Origin: an uncultured Paracoccaceae bacterium
Lineage (GTDB): Bacteria > Pseudomonadota > Alphaproteobacteria > Rhodobacterales > Rhodobacteraceae
Direction: 5' to 3'
Assembly: GCA_947499715.1 (NCBI GenBank)
Contig: CANMPL010000007.1
Coordinates: 1-64,000, forward strand
DNA: 64,000 nucleotides
Within the stretch, counting starts at the first letter, position 1. The number at the start of each line of letters is the position of its first letter. Of the stretch, positions 27,266-37,202 are shown piece by piece. The notes below the pieces were generated by a model. That model was not told the DNA's origin and searched no databases. It worked only from the letters and a program-made list of their open reading frames with translations. The translations under genes and the position numbers were made by a program.

Positions 27266-27315
27266 GCGCGCCCCATATTTTTCGCTCAAAACTTGGGCAG
27301 TTTGTTAATCGCCCA

Positions 27316-27390
27316 ATGAAACGGCAGGCTGCACTGGTCTTGCTCCTTTTCGCGGCGGCGCGAATCCGCTCTGAGCGCCCCAAGGATTAA
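27316..27390 (+). other. Leader-like 24-codon open frame before amtB
   Basis: ATG at 27316 opens a frame for MKRQAALVLLLFAAARIRS and a few more residues, ending 19 bp before the amtB start. It looks like a signal peptide with a basic start and a hydrophobic core. There is no clear ribosome site. Some AmtB proteins carry a cleaved signal peptide, so this may be a relic, or coincidence. Confidence 0.25.
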
Positions 27391-27409
27391 GACCAAGGGG
27401 GACTTCCAG

Positions 27410-28588
27410 ATGAATGGAGCCGATACCGCGTGGATCATGGTGGCCACTGCGCTTGTACTTTTCATGACATTGCCGGGGCTTGCGCTGTTTTATGGCGGGC
27501 TGGTGCGCGCGCGTAACGTCCTGAGCGTCTTTATGCATTGTTATGCCATCGCCTGTTTGATGAGCATTCTGTGGTATGCCTTTGGCTATTCGATCGCCTT
27601 CGGCGGTGGCACATCAGGGTTCTGGGGCGGCTTGGACAAGATGTTCCTTGCGGGCATTACATCCGACAGCCTGTCAGGCACCCTGCCCGAGATCCTGTTT
27701 TTCGCCTTTCAGATGACTTTCGCCATCATCACGCCCGCGCTGATCGTTGGCGCCTATGTGGAACGGATCGGATTTGGATTTGTGTTGCTGTTTTCATCGC
27801 TATGGATGCTGCTGTGCTATGCGCCTGTGGTCCATTGGGTCTGGGGCGGCGGGATGCTGGCCAACGGGATGTTCTTTGAAGCGGCCGTAATGGATTTTGC
27901 AGGCGGCATCGTGGTGCACGAAACCGCCGGGATCGCGGCGCTATTGCTGGCCATTTTCCTGGGGCCACGCAAAGACCCTGCCAAGCCGCCGCATAACCCC
28001 GGCATGGTGATGATCGGTGCCGCGATGCTGTGGATCGGTTGGTTTGGGTTTAACGGTGGATCGCAATTGGCCGCTGATGGTGGGGCTGCGATGGCAATCA
28101 CGGTCACGCATCTATCGGCAGCGGCAGCCTCGCTGACATGGGCGCTGTGGGAAAAGATCAAGTTCGGCAAAGCATCTTTGGTCGGTCTGGTGACAGGCAC
28201 GATTGCAGGCCTTGCCTCTGTCACGCCAGCGTCCGGGTTCATTGAGCCGTGGCACGCGATTGTCATCGGCGCGGTTGCCGGTGTGCTGTGCCAAGAGGCC
28301 GTCGTGCTGATCCGCAATGTGTTCAAGATCGACGACACGCTGGACGTCTTCGCGGTCCACGGTGTCGGCGGCATCTTTGGCACGATCATGATCGCAGCCT
28401 TCGGGATCGGATCCTGGGCGGCACAGCTGGGTAGCCTTGTGATTGTGGGCGTCTTCACCACCGTGGTGACCGTGGTTCTGATCGTGCTCTGCAAGGCCAT
28501 CACGACCCTGCGGGTCGATCCAGAGACCGAGACCAACGGTCTTGACCTCGCGGTGCATGGCGAACGCGCCTACGACATCACCAGCTGA
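27410..28588 (+). CDS. amtB: Ammonium transporter AmtB
   Basis: This 392-residue Amt/Rh channel has the family core ALVLFMTLPGLALFYGGLVR at the N-terminus, FAGGIVVHETAGIAALLLA and DDTLDVFAVHGVGGIFG containing pore histidines. It moves ammonium across the inner membrane. The start at 27410 follows AAGGGGGAC. The usual partner glnK (PII) is not adjacent; cinA lies upstream. A strong terminator follows. Nitrogen control through NtrBC is expected from the family, but no clear sigma-54 promoter is present. Confidence 0.95.
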   Translation: MNGADTAWIMVATALVLFMTLPGLALFYGGLVRARNVLSVFMHCYAIACLMSILWYAFGYSIAFGGGTSGFWGGLDKMFLAGITSDSLSGTLPEILFFAFQMTFAIITPALIVGAYVERIGFGFVLLFSSLWMLLCYAPVVHWVWGGGMLANGMFFEAAVMDFAGGIVVHETAGIAALLLAIFLGPRKDPAKPPHNPGMVMIGAAMLWIGWFGFNGGSQLAADGGAAMAITVTHLSAAAASLTWALWEKIKFGKASLVGLVTGTIAGLASVTPASGFIEPWHAIVIGAVAGVLCQEAVVLIRNVFKIDDTLDVFAVHGVGGIFGTIMIAAFGIGSWAAQLGSLVIVGVFTTVVTVVLIVLCKAITTLRVDPETETNGLDLAVHGERAYDITS

Positions 28589-28612
28589 TTTCGAAAGTTC
28601 TCCCTGAGACTT

Positions 28613-28638
28613 GGGGCGCCTTAGGGCGCCCCTTTTTT
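28613..28638 (+). terminator. Rho-independent terminator after amtB
   Basis: GGGGCGCC (28613-28620) and GGCGCCCC (28625-28632) pair around a 4-base loop followed by TTTTTT. It starts 25 bp after the amtB stop and abuts the convergent MmgE/PrpD gene. Confidence 0.92.
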
Positions 28639-29881
28639 ATTCGCGCATGATATCGGTCAGGGCCGCAACGTCATCGCCCTGACAGGCGGCCCAAAGCGGC
28701 TCTGCCGCGGCGCCCAAAAGTGCGACGGCCTTGTTTTGCAGACGTCTTTCGCGGGTCGCCATATCAAGCGGCGTGTTCAGGTCATGCGCCAGCGTGGTGG
28801 TGGTGCCGTCCGCATAGGTAACATCCAGACGGGTCTGCATTTCGGTCAGCGTCTCATCTGACTGGACCGTAACCTTGTCACGCAAGGCGAGTAATTGAGG
28901 GGCTTTGGCGTTGGCATCGGTGTAACTCGTGATTGCCCCGGTATCGACGCCCGCAAGCGCCATCGCGGCGGTCATGGCGTAGGAAAACTTCATCTCTAGC
29001 CCGGTCTTTGGTGCGGGCTTGTCACAGACGCCAATCCAGCGGGGATGGGTGTGCACGGTCAGCGCATCAACGGTGCCGTCCACCTCACGCAGGGCTTCTA
29101 GCATGGCGTGAAGGCCGTGGCAGCAAGCGTGGAATTTGTGGCTGACGCGCGCGATTTTCCACGGCTCATCATCCCATGCGGTCGCGTCCGCGACCCCATG
29201 ATGCGTTGCGCCAAATTGGGTCACACCATGAGGATCACCCGTCAGGCCGGATTGCGCCCAGATCACTGATTCCACCCCGCAACGCGCCGCGAGGCCAGCA
29301 TTCAGCGGCTTGCCCATCGTCCCAAACTGCCCCTTGAGGCCGGATGCACCGGTCGCGGCCAGCCCGATGGCGTGGCGGGTCTGTGCCTTGGAGAGCGTGC
29401 AAAGCCGCGCACCCGCAACCGCCGCCCCAATGGCGCCGGCAGTGGCGGTCTGGTGAAAACCCACCTGATAATGGTCCCTGCCCAGCCAAAGCCCGACGCG
29501 AACTGCCGCCTCAGATCCGATCAGGGCGGCTTTTGCCACCTGCCCCAGATCTTCGATCATCTGATCCTCTGCCAGTGCAAGAAGTGCGGGCATGATCACC
29601 GCAGACGTATGGCCGATATGGTCAAAATGCGTGTCGTCATAGTCCAGCGCGTGCCCCGTCGCGCCGTTGATGAGCGCGGCATCAGGGGCAGAGGTCTCTC
29701 CGCCACCGATCACAGATGCATCGCCTTCGATCCCAGCTTGCATGGCGAGAATCTGCGCGACCGGTTCGTTCTGCCCAGCCAGCGCCACCGCGGCCCAGTC
29801 GAACAGGCAAAGACGCATCAGATCAGTCGGGCCATCTGCGGGCGCATGGGTCAGGCGGATCAGGTAGTCTTCGACGGTCAT
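28637..29881 (-). CDS. MmgE/PrpD-family protein
   Basis: This 414-residue protein has the MmgE/PrpD fold signature in its first half (INGATGHALDYDDTHFDHIGHTSAVIMPALLAL) and the KFHACCHGLHAMLEAL motif later. The family includes 2-methylcitrate dehydratase and cis-aconitate decarboxylase, but many members have other or unknown substrates. No methylcitrate synthase or lyase gene is nearby, so a PrpD role is not supported. It overlaps the Coq10-type gene upstream by 4 bp, suggesting co-transcription. Confidence 0.85.
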   Translation of the reverse strand: MTVEDYLIRLTHAPADGPTDLMRLCLFDWAAVALAGQNEPVAQILAMQAGIEGDASVIGGGETSAPDAALINGATGHALDYDDTHFDHIGHTSAVIMPALLALAEDQMIEDLGQVAKAALIGSEAAVRVGLWLGRDHYQVGFHQTATAGAIGAAVAGARLCTLSKAQTRHAIGLAATGASGLKGQFGTMGKPLNAGLAARCGVESVIWAQSGLTGDPHGVTQFGATHHGVADATAWDDEPWKIARVSHKFHACCHGLHAMLEALREVDGTVDALTVHTHPRWIGVCDKPAPKTGLEMKFSYAMTAAMALAGVDTGAITSYTDANAKAPQLLALRDKVTVQSDETLTEMQTRLDVTYADGTTTTLAHDLNTPLDMATRERRLQNKAVALLGAAAEPLWAACQGDDVAALTDIMRE

Positions 29882-30321
29882 CCGTAAAGGTCCTTTGCGC
29901 GGCTTTCAAAGGCGCGGACGATTGTCTGCATTGCTTGGTTGAAAAACATCCCCGCCGCCCCCTGCAAAAGCTTGTTCTTGAATTCAAAATCGACCTCGAA
30001 CGCAACCTCGCAGCCGCCGTCGACATCGCGGAACTGCCAGACCGAATCGAGGTGTTTGAACGGCCCGTCGATATAGCTGGTGTCGATCTGGCGTTTTTCG
30101 GGCCAAAGCGTCACGCGGCTGCCAAAGGTTTCGCGAAAGACCTTAAAGCTGACGACCAAATCGGCCAACATCACCTGATGATCACCTTGATCGGTGGTGG
30201 ATCTGATCCGCGCAGCGGCGGTCCATGGCAGAAACTTTGGGTAGTTGGTGACGTCAGCCACCAGCGCATACATCTGATCGGCGGTATAGGGCAGCACCCG
30301 GGTCTCTGAATGGGCAGGCAT
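29878..30321 (-). CDS. Coenzyme Q-binding protein, COQ10/START type (RatA-like)
   Basis: This 147-residue protein has the START-like fold of the Coq10/RatA family ([24 protein letters not shown] and the [14 protein letters not shown] region). Bacterial members bind ubiquinone or related lipids; the RatA toxin label in databases is based on E. coli and may not apply. The start at 30321 matches the family start. It is divergent from hpt and overlaps the MmgE/PrpD gene by 4 bp. Confidence 0.85.
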   Translation of the reverse strand: MPAHSETRVLPYTADQMYALVADVTNYPKFLPWTAAARIRSTTDQGDHQVMLADLVVSFKVFRETFGSRVTLWPEKRQIDTSYIDGPFKHLDSVWQFRDVDGGCEVAFEVDFEFKNKLLQGAAGMFFNQAMQTIVRAFESRAKDLYG

Positions 30322-30393
30322 AAAGGGTCTTTCACGGGTGACTTCACCTCTCCATGTCGTAAAGTGCCGGTGAAAATCAACCCCGGAGCCGCC

Positions 30394-30933
30394 ATGTCGC
30401 ATCCTCGTTACGTCATTGATCAGATGATCAGCGCCAAATCCATCGCCGCAAGGATCGAGGCGCTCTCGGATGAGATCGAAGCCGAATTTGATCAGACTGA
30501 CAAACTGGTGGTTGTTGGCCTATTGCGCGGATCCTTTGTGTTTATCGCCGATTTGGTGCGTGAATTGGACTTGCCGGTTGAGGTCGATTTTCTGGAAGCG
30601 TCGAGCTACGGGGACGGTATGGAAAGCAGTCGTGAGGTGCGGATCTTGAAAGATCTCCGGTCTGGGATTGAGGGGCGCGACGTTTTGGTGGTCGAAGATA
30701 TCGTGGATACCGGCCACACGATGAAGCACGTGCTGGGGCTGTTGGGCGCGCGTAAGCCGCACAAATTACGCTCCATTGCCCTGCTGAACAAACAAACCCG
30801 GCGCGAAGTGGATGTGCAGGCCGATTGGAACGGCTTTGATATCCCTGACGAATTTGTCGTGGGTTACGGCATTGATTATGCACAGCGGGACCGGAACTTG
30901 CCCTATATCGGCAAGGTGCGGTTTATCGACTGA
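30394..30933 (+). CDS. hpt: Hypoxanthine phosphoribosyltransferase
   Basis: This 179-residue protein has the PRPP-binding motif [13 protein letters not shown] at 97-109, the GLLRGSFVF loop and the C-terminal [20 protein letters not shown] stretch of purine phosphoribosyltransferases. It salvages hypoxanthine or guanine to the nucleotide. The start at 30394 follows CGGAG. The stop overlaps the next small gene by 1 bp. Confidence 0.92.
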   Translation: MSHPRYVIDQMISAKSIAARIEALSDEIEAEFDQTDKLVVVGLLRGSFVFIADLVRELDLPVEVDFLEASSYGDGMESSREVRILKDLRSGIEGRDVLVVEDIVDTGHTMKHVLGLLGARKPHKLRSIALLNKQTRREVDVQADWNGFDIPDEFVVGYGIDYAQRDRNLPYIGKVRFID

Positions 30934-31115
30934 TGGATTTGCGCTGGCTTATGCGGGCCAAGCGGCTGGCGCAAAACCCGCCCTCTTGGGGGCGGGTCAA
31001 ATTGTTCGCAGCAATTTTGGTGGTCTGCCTGATCCTGTTCGGGATCGAACAGGTCTATGGTTGGCCAGAGGCGCTGACGCCAAACGGCAATGGCCGCGCC
31101 CGGTTCAAGTTCTAG
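30933..31115 (+). CDS. Small single-helix membrane protein
   Basis: This 60-residue protein starts on the last base of the hpt stop (TGATG), has a basic N-terminus, one hydrophobic helix at about 24-40 ([15 protein letters not shown]) and a short polar tail. No family is recognised. Tight coupling to hpt argues that it is real. It overlaps the end of convergent lipA by 4 bp. Confidence 0.65.
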   Translation: MDLRWLMRAKRLAQNPPSWGRVKLFAAILVVCLILFGIEQVYGWPEALTPNGNGRARFKF

Positions 31116-32071
31116 GCCTGCCCCATCTTTTTCAGCCGCGCCGCGCGCAACCGGGCAAAGTCATCACCTGCATGGTAGGACGAGCGGGTCAGCGGCGTGG
31201 CTGACACCATCAGGAACCCCTTGCCGTAAGCTGCCTTTTCGTAGGCTGCGAATTCCTCGGGGGTGACAAAGCGGTCGACCGCGTGGTGTTTCGGGGTCGG
31301 TTGCAGGTATTGGCCAATGGTCAGGAAATCGATGTCAGCAGCGCGCATGTCTTCCATGACCTGCACGACGGCCTGACGATCCTCGCCCAAGCCCACCATG
31401 ATGCCGGATTTGGTGAACATCGTGGGGTCCAGCTCTTTGACCCGTTGAAGCAGACGCAATGAATGGAAATAGCGCGCACCGGGGCGGACCTCTGGGTAAA
31501 GGCCCGGCACGGTTTCAAGGTTGTGGTTGAAGACATCTGGCTTTGCCTCAACCACGATGCGCAGGACATCGGGATCGCAGCGGATAAAGTCGGGCGTCAG
31601 AATTTCAATTGTTGTGCCGGGCGATTGCTTGCGCACGGCGCGGATCGTTTGGGCAAAATGCTCTGCCCCGCCGTCTTCGACATCGTCGCGGTCCACAGAC
31701 GTGATGACCACGTGGTTCAGGCCCAGCTTTTTCACTGCATCGGCAACGCGGCCCGGTTCAAACACATCCAATGCCTCGGGCGGTTTGCCGGTTGCGATGT
31801 TGCAGAAAGTGCAGGCCCGCGTGCAGACCTCTCCCATGATCATCATCGTGGCGTGGCCTTGGGACCAGCATTCACCAACATTGGGGCAGCCCGCCTCTTC
31901 GCAGACCGTGACCAGCTTGTGTTCGCGCATGATGTTGCGGGTTTGCTTATAGCCTTCGGAGGTCGGCGCCTTGACCCGGATCCAATCCGGTTTCTTGGGC
32001 TGCGCATTGTCAGGGCGCTTTTGCTTTTCGGGGTGTCGCTGAGCGGGAATTTTAAGATCGCGCGTGGCCAT
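31112..32071 (-). CDS. lipA: Lipoyl synthase
   Basis: This 319-residue radical-SAM enzyme has the auxiliary cluster motif [12 protein letters not shown] (Cys57, 62, 68) and the radical-SAM motif CTRACTFC (Cys83, 87, 90). It inserts two sulfurs into octanoyl groups to make lipoate. It starts near a DUF6456 gene that is read in the same direction, with 130 bp between them. Confidence 0.96.
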   Translation of the reverse strand: MATRDLKIPAQRHPEKQKRPDNAQPKKPDWIRVKAPTSEGYKQTRNIMREHKLVTVCEEAGCPNVGECWSQGHATMMIMGEVCTRACTFCNIATGKPPEALDVFEPGRVADAVKKLGLNHVVITSVDRDDVEDGGAEHFAQTIRAVRKQSPGTTIEILTPDFIRCDPDVLRIVVEAKPDVFNHNLETVPGLYPEVRPGARYFHSLRLLQRVKELDPTMFTKSGIMVGLGEDRQAVVQVMEDMRAADIDFLTIGQYLQPTPKHHAVDRFVTPEEFAAYEKAAYGKGFLMVSATPLTRSSYHAGDDFARLRAARLKKMGQA

Positions 32072-32201
32072 GATGCCTCCGGGTGACGTTTCACCCTACT
32101 TAACGGCTCATGGCCCCGCTGTCCAACACCGCAGCACCGCCACATGCCGGGAATGCAGCAAATGCATAGATGATGCGAAATGCAATCATTGCGTGTGCGG
32201 C

Positions 32202-33302
32202 TTATCCGATCATGGGACGGAATTTGCCCTGATCTTCGTAGTGGCGCACAAGGCGCTGCAAGGCGATCCGCAGAACAATCTTGCCGGAACGCGCCGACCA
32301 CCCCATGCTTTTCTCGGTCACTTCCAGACCTTCCAAAAAGCAACAACACCGCAAGGCAATATCAGCAAGACCTGGGCCGAGTTCTGTCAGTGCATTGCTG
32401 ACGCGTTGGCGTGCATCAATGGTCGCCTGGGCGGTGTTTGGCTTTGGTTCAGCCTGCAGGACATCCTGCCAATTTTCCGCAATGCACGGGCCGACATAGC
32501 AAAGTTCATAGTCTTCGCGCAGACGTTCGCCCGCTTGCACAAGCTCCGACGACAAAAAGTGCTTACCATCTTTGCCGCGCCGCCGTGCCAAACCAACCAG
32601 GGGGCTTTCCGTCACCATATAACGGCTGCTGATGCTGTCGGATTCATTCAGGTCCCAGACGTTACTGCCATCCCGGCGACGGGGGCTCGCCTCTCTAAAG
32701 CCTTGGGCGCGATTTTCAGATTCCGCGGTCAGGCCCCGCAGCGCAGCGCGTCCTGCAGCGGTGATGAAATAGCGCACGATCCGCAGCGACGGATCTGCGG
32801 TGTTAATCCATGATTTCAAGGCCATAGCCTGCGCAATTTGACGATCTGCAACGGCTGTCCGAAAGGAATCGCCGTTGTCGTCCTCGCGCACGATCACAGC
32901 CATTTCCATGTCGCGCGCGACCGCCAGCAAGGCACCCGGCTCACACAGGCGCCGCAAGATCGGCAAGGCCTCAGTATCAATCTTGTCCTGCGTTAATGCG
33001 TCCGACGCATCGGCCTTCTTAGAGCTGTTTTCATTCGGCATCGTTTGGATGTCCCTCTCTGGCGCAACAGGCCCTGCATCATTTGCAACCAGCCCACGCA
33101 GTGCATCATCAACAAGTGGATCGTCACGCCGTGTCTCAAATCTGCGGACCTGCCGCAGAACCGTCGAAGGATGCAAATCACTGTCCCGCGCAAGCGCCCG
33201 AATGGACAAGCCCGCAACAGTATGTGCCAGATAGAGATGCACTGATTTGGGCACCCAGTCTGGCAATTGCAGCTTCACCGCTGACTTTAACTTTTCGGAC
33301 AT
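32202..33302 (-). CDS. DUF6456 domain protein with N-terminal HTH
   Basis: This 366-residue protein has a helix-turn-helix at about 28-55 (GLSIRALARDSDLHPSTVLRQVRRFE), a variable middle, and a C-terminal DUF6456 region (ESPLVGLARRRGKDGKHFLSSELVQAGERLREDYE). It is probably a DNA-binding regulator restricted to alphaproteobacteria, function unknown. The start at 33302 is preferred over 33365, but the ribosome site is weak. It is divergent from the DUF6477 gene, with a CtrA-like site between. Confidence 0.75.
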   Translation of the reverse strand: MSEKLKSAVKLQLPDWVPKSVHLYLAHTVAGLSIRALARDSDLHPSTVLRQVRRFETRRDDPLVDDALRGLVANDAGPVAPERDIQTMPNENSSKKADASDALTQDKIDTEALPILRRLCEPGALLAVARDMEMAVIVREDDNGDSFRTAVADRQIAQAMALKSWINTADPSLRIVRYFITAAGRAALRGLTAESENRAQGFREASPRRRDGSNVWDLNESDSISSRYMVTESPLVGLARRRGKDGKHFLSSELVQAGERLREDYELCYVGPCIAENWQDVLQAEPKPNTAQATIDARQRVSNALTELGPGLADIALRCCCFLEGLEVTEKSMGWSARSGKIVLRIALQRLVRHYEDQGKFRPMIG

Positions 33303-33380
33303 TAAACGTGTTCCGATCCAAAATTGACCAAGAAAACCGCTTCCAAACTTGCACTTGTCATACAACTTATGGGTGTATTG

Positions 33381-33396
33381 TTAACTGTTGGTTAAC
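33381..33396 (+). promoter_or_regulatory. CtrA-like binding site between the DUF6456 and DUF6477 genes
   Basis: TTAA (33381-33384), 7 bases, then TTAAC (33392-33396) is an exact match to the CtrA consensus. A further TTAACC half site lies at 33434-33439. The 245-bp divergent gap 33303-33547 has no gene. It is more AT-rich than its surroundings, as expected of a control region. Confidence 0.5.
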
Positions 33397-33547
33397 GGTA
33401 ATTGATCAACGCAACCTGTATGTCAAAAAACAGTTAACCGTTTCTGGGGGGGTCCGAACGGTTACCGGAAAGAATGCGCAACACACGCTTAGGGTGTGTA
33501 TCTTTCACCGTACTAACATTTGCTGGAATACCTAAAGGGGAAAATTC

Positions 33548-33850
33548 ATGCTTGATCTCAACAGCATGGTTCGGACGCTCAAGCGTCCTAGTTTATTGGT
33601 GCGTGCGGCTCGTTTTGGCCTTGATGACTATCGTCGGGATCGCGCATTGCGTCGTATCCTGAAAACAGAAGACCTGCCGTCGACCGGTGTCGCGCTCTTG
33701 GAGTTGATGGAGCTTGAAGCCTGCATAAACGACAGGCGCAAGAGCAACGCGGCCGACTATAGTCCGGCCACGCATATCGCCCTGTTGACCGCGATCATGG
33801 GTGAAGCGCGGCTTCTCCAGGCGGCCTACCGACCGCAGCTGGTTACATAA
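33548..33850 (+). CDS. DUF6477 family small protein
   Basis: This basic 100-residue protein has the pattern VRTLKRPSLLVRAARFGLDDYRR seen in the DUF6477 family of Rhodobacteraceae. Function is unknown. AAAGGGGAAAA precedes the ATG at 33548. The gene is divergent from DUF6456 and overlaps the end of the convergent MttB-like gene by 8 bp. The two DUFs being neighbours in this group suggests a shared role. Confidence 0.75.
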   Translation: MLDLNSMVRTLKRPSLLVRAARFGLDDYRRDRALRRILKTEDLPSTGVALLELMELEACINDRRKSNAADYSPATHIALLTAIMGEARLLQAAYRPQLVT

Positions 33851-35390
33851 AGCTGTCAGGCATCGAGGCCTTCTTTTCAGCCACATAAGCGCGTAGGCGC
33901 GCTTCGATCTCGGGATCTAAGTGTGGCTGTTGATAGGTGTCGATCATCTTCTTAACGCGTGCGGACGCCAGGGCTTGGGTGTCCCGCGCGCCTTCCTCGT
34001 CCCAAGTCTCGAACGGTTTGTAGTCAAACAGATCGGACCGCCAGAATGCTGACTTGAAGTTGGCCTGCGTATGTTCGCAGCCCAGATAATGCCCGCCGGG
34101 GCCAACCTCGGCGATGGCCCCCATGGCTTGGCCGTTTTCGGATAGATCAACGCCGCGGGCAAAGTGATGCAGCGTGCCCAGTTGGTCCGCGTCCATCACG
34201 AATTTCTCAAAACTCGCGACCAATCCGCCTTCGAGCCAGCCACAGCTGTGCAGCATAAAGTTCACGCCAGACAGCAGCCCCATCTGAAGCGAATTGGCAG
34301 TTTCATACGCCGCTTGCGCATCCGGTAGCTTGGACCCGCAAAAGGACCCAGCAGACCGGTAAGGGACGCCCAGACGACGCGCCAATTGCCCTGCCCCGTA
34401 TGTGATGTGCGATGCCTCCGGCGTGCCAAAGGTTGGCGCGCCGGAATTCATGTCGATTGATGTCACAAACGTGCCCATGATCACGGGCGATCCGGGGCGG
34501 ATGATCTGACTGTAGGCGATGCCGGCGAGCACCTCTGCCAACACCTGCGTCAAGGTCCCCGCGACCGAAACCGGCGCCATCGCACCGCCCACGATAAAGG
34601 GGCTGACGATGCTGGCTTGATTGTTTTTGGCAAAGACCTCTAACGCGCCCATCATGATGGAATCAAACGTCAGGGGCGAGTTGATGTTGATCAGCGAGGT
34701 CATGACCGTGTTGTTCTGCACAAAGTCTTCGCCGAACAGGATGTTGCACATATCGACCGAGTCCTGCGCGCGGCTTGGTTCGGTCACGGCCCCCATGAAC
34801 GGCTTGTCTGACAGGGTCATATGGGCCAGCAGCATATCAAGATGCCGCTTGTTCACTGGTATATCCGTAGGCTCACAGACAGTGCCGCCAGAATGGTGCA
34901 GCCATTTGGACATATAGCCCAGCTTCACGAACTTTTCGAAATCCGCCATCGTGGCATAACGACGGCCACCTTCGGCATCGCGCACAAATGGCGGGCCATA
35001 GACCGGGGCAAGCACGAGGTTCTTGCCACCGATTTCCACATTGCGTTCAGGATTGCGCGCACATTGGGTGAATTGCGCGGGCGCTGTGCTGCATAGCTTG
35101 CGGGCAAGTCCGCGCGGGATGCGCACACGCTCGCCCTCAACCTCGGCACCGGCGGCCTTCCAGCGTTCCAGCGCTTGCGGGTTTTCGACGAAATTCACGC
35201 CAATCTCAGCCAGCACCGTTTCGGCATTCGCCTCGATCACGGCTAGTGCTTCCTCGGTCAGCACTTCGTAATTTGGCACGTTCCGCTCAATATACTTGGC
35301 GGTTTCAACGCTGACGGCTGTGCGCTCTGCCCGGCGGGCGGCACCACCACCGCCGCGTGAACGGCGGCCTCTTGCGACGGCTTCTGACAT
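33843..35390 (-). CDS. Trimethylamine methyltransferase (MttB) family protein, non-pyrrolysine
   Basis: This 515-residue protein is a full-length MttB-family TIM-barrel methyltransferase with no in-frame amber codon, hence of the non-pyrrolysine type. Relatives demethylate glycine betaine, carnitine or proline betaine by passing a methyl group to a corrinoid protein. No corrinoid protein or second methyltransferase gene is adjacent, so substrate and partner are unknown. The N-terminal 25 residues are Gly/Arg-rich. It is divergent from guaA. Confidence 0.85.
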   Translation of the reverse strand: MSEAVARGRRSRGGGGAARRAERTAVSVETAKYIERNVPNYEVLTEEALAVIEANAETVLAEIGVNFVENPQALERWKAAGAEVEGERVRIPRGLARKLCSTAPAQFTQCARNPERNVEIGGKNLVLAPVYGPPFVRDAEGGRRYATMADFEKFVKLGYMSKWLHHSGGTVCEPTDIPVNKRHLDMLLAHMTLSDKPFMGAVTEPSRAQDSVDMCNILFGEDFVQNNTVMTSLININSPLTFDSIMMGALEVFAKNNQASIVSPFIVGGAMAPVSVAGTLTQVLAEVLAGIAYSQIIRPGSPVIMGTFVTSIDMNSGAPTFGTPEASHITYGAGQLARRLGVPYRSAGSFCGSKLPDAQAAYETANSLQMGLLSGVNFMLHSCGWLEGGLVASFEKFVMDADQLGTLHHFARGVDLSENGQAMGAIAEVGPGGHYLGCEHTQANFKSAFWRSDLFDYKPFETWDEEGARDTQALASARVKKMIDTYQQPHLDPEIEARLRAYVAEKKASMPDSFM

Positions 35391-35519
35391 GGGATTCCCC
35401 TCTCATGCGATGTTGAGGGAGTGATACGCCGCCCAAGCACCGCCTTGTGCGCAACAAACGCCATCTGCGACGGAAAAGCGACATCTTGCGAAGCCTTTGG
35501 TTCCGACATACGAAGCGGC

Positions 35520-37094
35520 ATGGAAAACATCACGCATCAACGCCTCTTAATCATCGACTTCGGTTCGCAGGTAACCCAACTGATTGCCCGCCGTTTGCGC
35601 GAACTGAATGTCTATTGCGAAATCCATCCCTATCAGAACGTCACCGATGCGTTTTTGGCCGAATTTGCGCCCAAGGCGATCATCTTTTCAGGTGGCCCCG
35701 ACAGTGTAACGCGCGCAGGATCCCCGCGTCCGCCGCAATCAGCCTATGAGCTTGGTGTGCCGATCCTGGGCATCTGTTATGGCCAGCAGGTGATGATGCA
35801 GGATCTTGGCGGCGACGTGCATGGCGGCAAGATTTCCGGCGGCGGCGGCACGGCGGAATTTGGCCGCGCATTTGTAACGCCCGAGGGTGAGCTTTCCCTT
35901 CTAAGCGGCTGGTTTGCTGACGAAAAAGAACAAGTCTGGATGAGCCACGGCGACCATGTCGCAAAACTGGCGCCGGGCTTTTCGGTCTTTGGCACCTCGC
36001 CCAATGCGCCCTATGCGATCACGGCGGATGTGGCACGCAATTTCTACGCCGTGCAGTTCCATCCAGAGGTTCACCACACGCCCAACGGCGCGAAACTTTA
36101 TGAAAACTTCGTGCGGCTGGCCGGGTTCACCGGCGATTGGACGATGGGTGCCTATCGCGAACAGGCGATTGCCGCGATCCGCGCGCAGGTGGGCGATAAG
36201 AAGGTGATCTGCGGCCTTTCTGGCGGTGTTGATTCGTCCGTGGCCGCTGTGCTGATTCACGAGGCCATCGGCGACCAGCTGACTTGTGTCTTTGTTGACC
36301 ACGGCCTGCTGCGTCAGGGCGAAGCCGAAGAAGTCGTGACCATGTTCCGCGACAATTACAACATGCCGCTGATCCACGCAGACGAGCAGGCGTTGTTCTT
36401 GGGCGAACTTGACGGCCAGTCCGACCCCGAGACGAAGCGCAAGATCATTGGCAAGTTGTTCATCGACGTCTTCCAGAAATACGCCAACCAGATTGAAGGC
36501 GCAGAGTTTCTGGCCCAAGGCACGCTTTATCCTGACGTCATCGAATCTGTATCGTTCAGCGGTGGCCCATCCGTGACGATCAAAAGCCACCACAACGTCG
36601 GCGGCTTGCCCGAAAAGATGGGTCTGAAACTGGTTGAACCGTTGCGCGAACTTTTCAAGGATGAAGTGCGCGCCCTGGGCACCGAACTTGGCCTGCCTGC
36701 CAGCTTCATCGGCCGTCACCCCTTCCCCGGCCCCGGCCTTGCGATCCGCTGCCCCGGAGAAATCACACGCGAAAAGCTGGAGATTCTGCGCAAGGCGGAT
36801 GCCGTCTACATCGACCAGATCCGCAAACATGGCCTCTATGACGAGATCTGGCAGGCCTTTGTCGCAATCCTGCCAGTGCGCACTGTTGGCGTCATGGGCG
36901 ACGGGCGCACCTACGACTTTGCCTGCGCCTTGCGCGCGGTCACCTCTGTTGATGGGATGACGGCGGACTATTATCCGTTCAGCCACGATTTCCTTGGCGA
37001 AACCGCTACCCGGATCATCAATGAGGTCCCCGGCATCAACCGCGTCACCTATGACATCACCAGCAAACCACCGGGCACCATTGAATGGGAATGA
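35520..37094 (+). CDS. guaA: GMP synthase (glutamine-hydrolysing)
   Basis: This 524-residue enzyme has an N-terminal class I glutamine amidotransferase domain (GICYGQQ, nucleophile Cys86), the ATP-pyrophosphatase loop [10 protein letters not shown] at about 231-240 and the dimer domain with [12 protein letters not shown]. It converts XMP to GMP. The start at 35520 gives the family N-terminus; the frame is open upstream to 35421 but unlike GuaA. Confidence 0.96.
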   Translation: MENITHQRLLIIDFGSQVTQLIARRLRELNVYCEIHPYQNVTDAFLAEFAPKAIIFSGGPDSVTRAGSPRPPQSAYELGVPILGICYGQQVMMQDLGGDVHGGKISGGGGTAEFGRAFVTPEGELSLLSGWFADEKEQVWMSHGDHVAKLAPGFSVFGTSPNAPYAITADVARNFYAVQFHPEVHHTPNGAKLYENFVRLAGFTGDWTMGAYREQAIAAIRAQVGDKKVICGLSGGVDSSVAAVLIHEAIGDQLTCVFVDHGLLRQGEAEEVVTMFRDNYNMPLIHADEQALFLGELDGQSDPETKRKIIGKLFIDVFQKYANQIEGAEFLAQGTLYPDVIESVSFSGGPSVTIKSHHNVGGLPEKMGLKLVEPLRELFKDEVRALGTELGLPASFIGRHPFPGPGLAIRCPGEITREKLEILRKADAVYIDQIRKHGLYDEIWQAFVAILPVRTVGVMGDGRTYDFACALRAVTSVDGMTADYYPFSHDFLGETATRIINEVPGINRVTYDITSKPPGTIEWE

Positions 37095-37202
37095 GCGCCC
37101 CGATGGCGCCTTGGGGTCAAATGGCGCAGACCATGAATAGATCTTATCAAATTCTCACCAATCGGCCATAACACCATTAGTTAACAAAAATGGTGGGTTT
37201 CT

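Noticed and set aside
27266-27409. Possible sigma-54 promoter before amtB
   Set aside because: A stretch resembling the -12 TTGC element is present, but the matching -24 GG is missing at the required spacing.
28637-29881. MmgE/PrpD gene as part of propionate use downstream of AcuI
   Set aside because: No methylcitrate synthase or methylisocitrate lyase is nearby, it lies 25 kb from acuI, and family members have varied functions.
29878-30321. RatA toxin of a toxin-antitoxin pair
   Set aside because: The fold is the Coq10/START type and no antitoxin gene lies beside it; the neighbours are metabolic genes.
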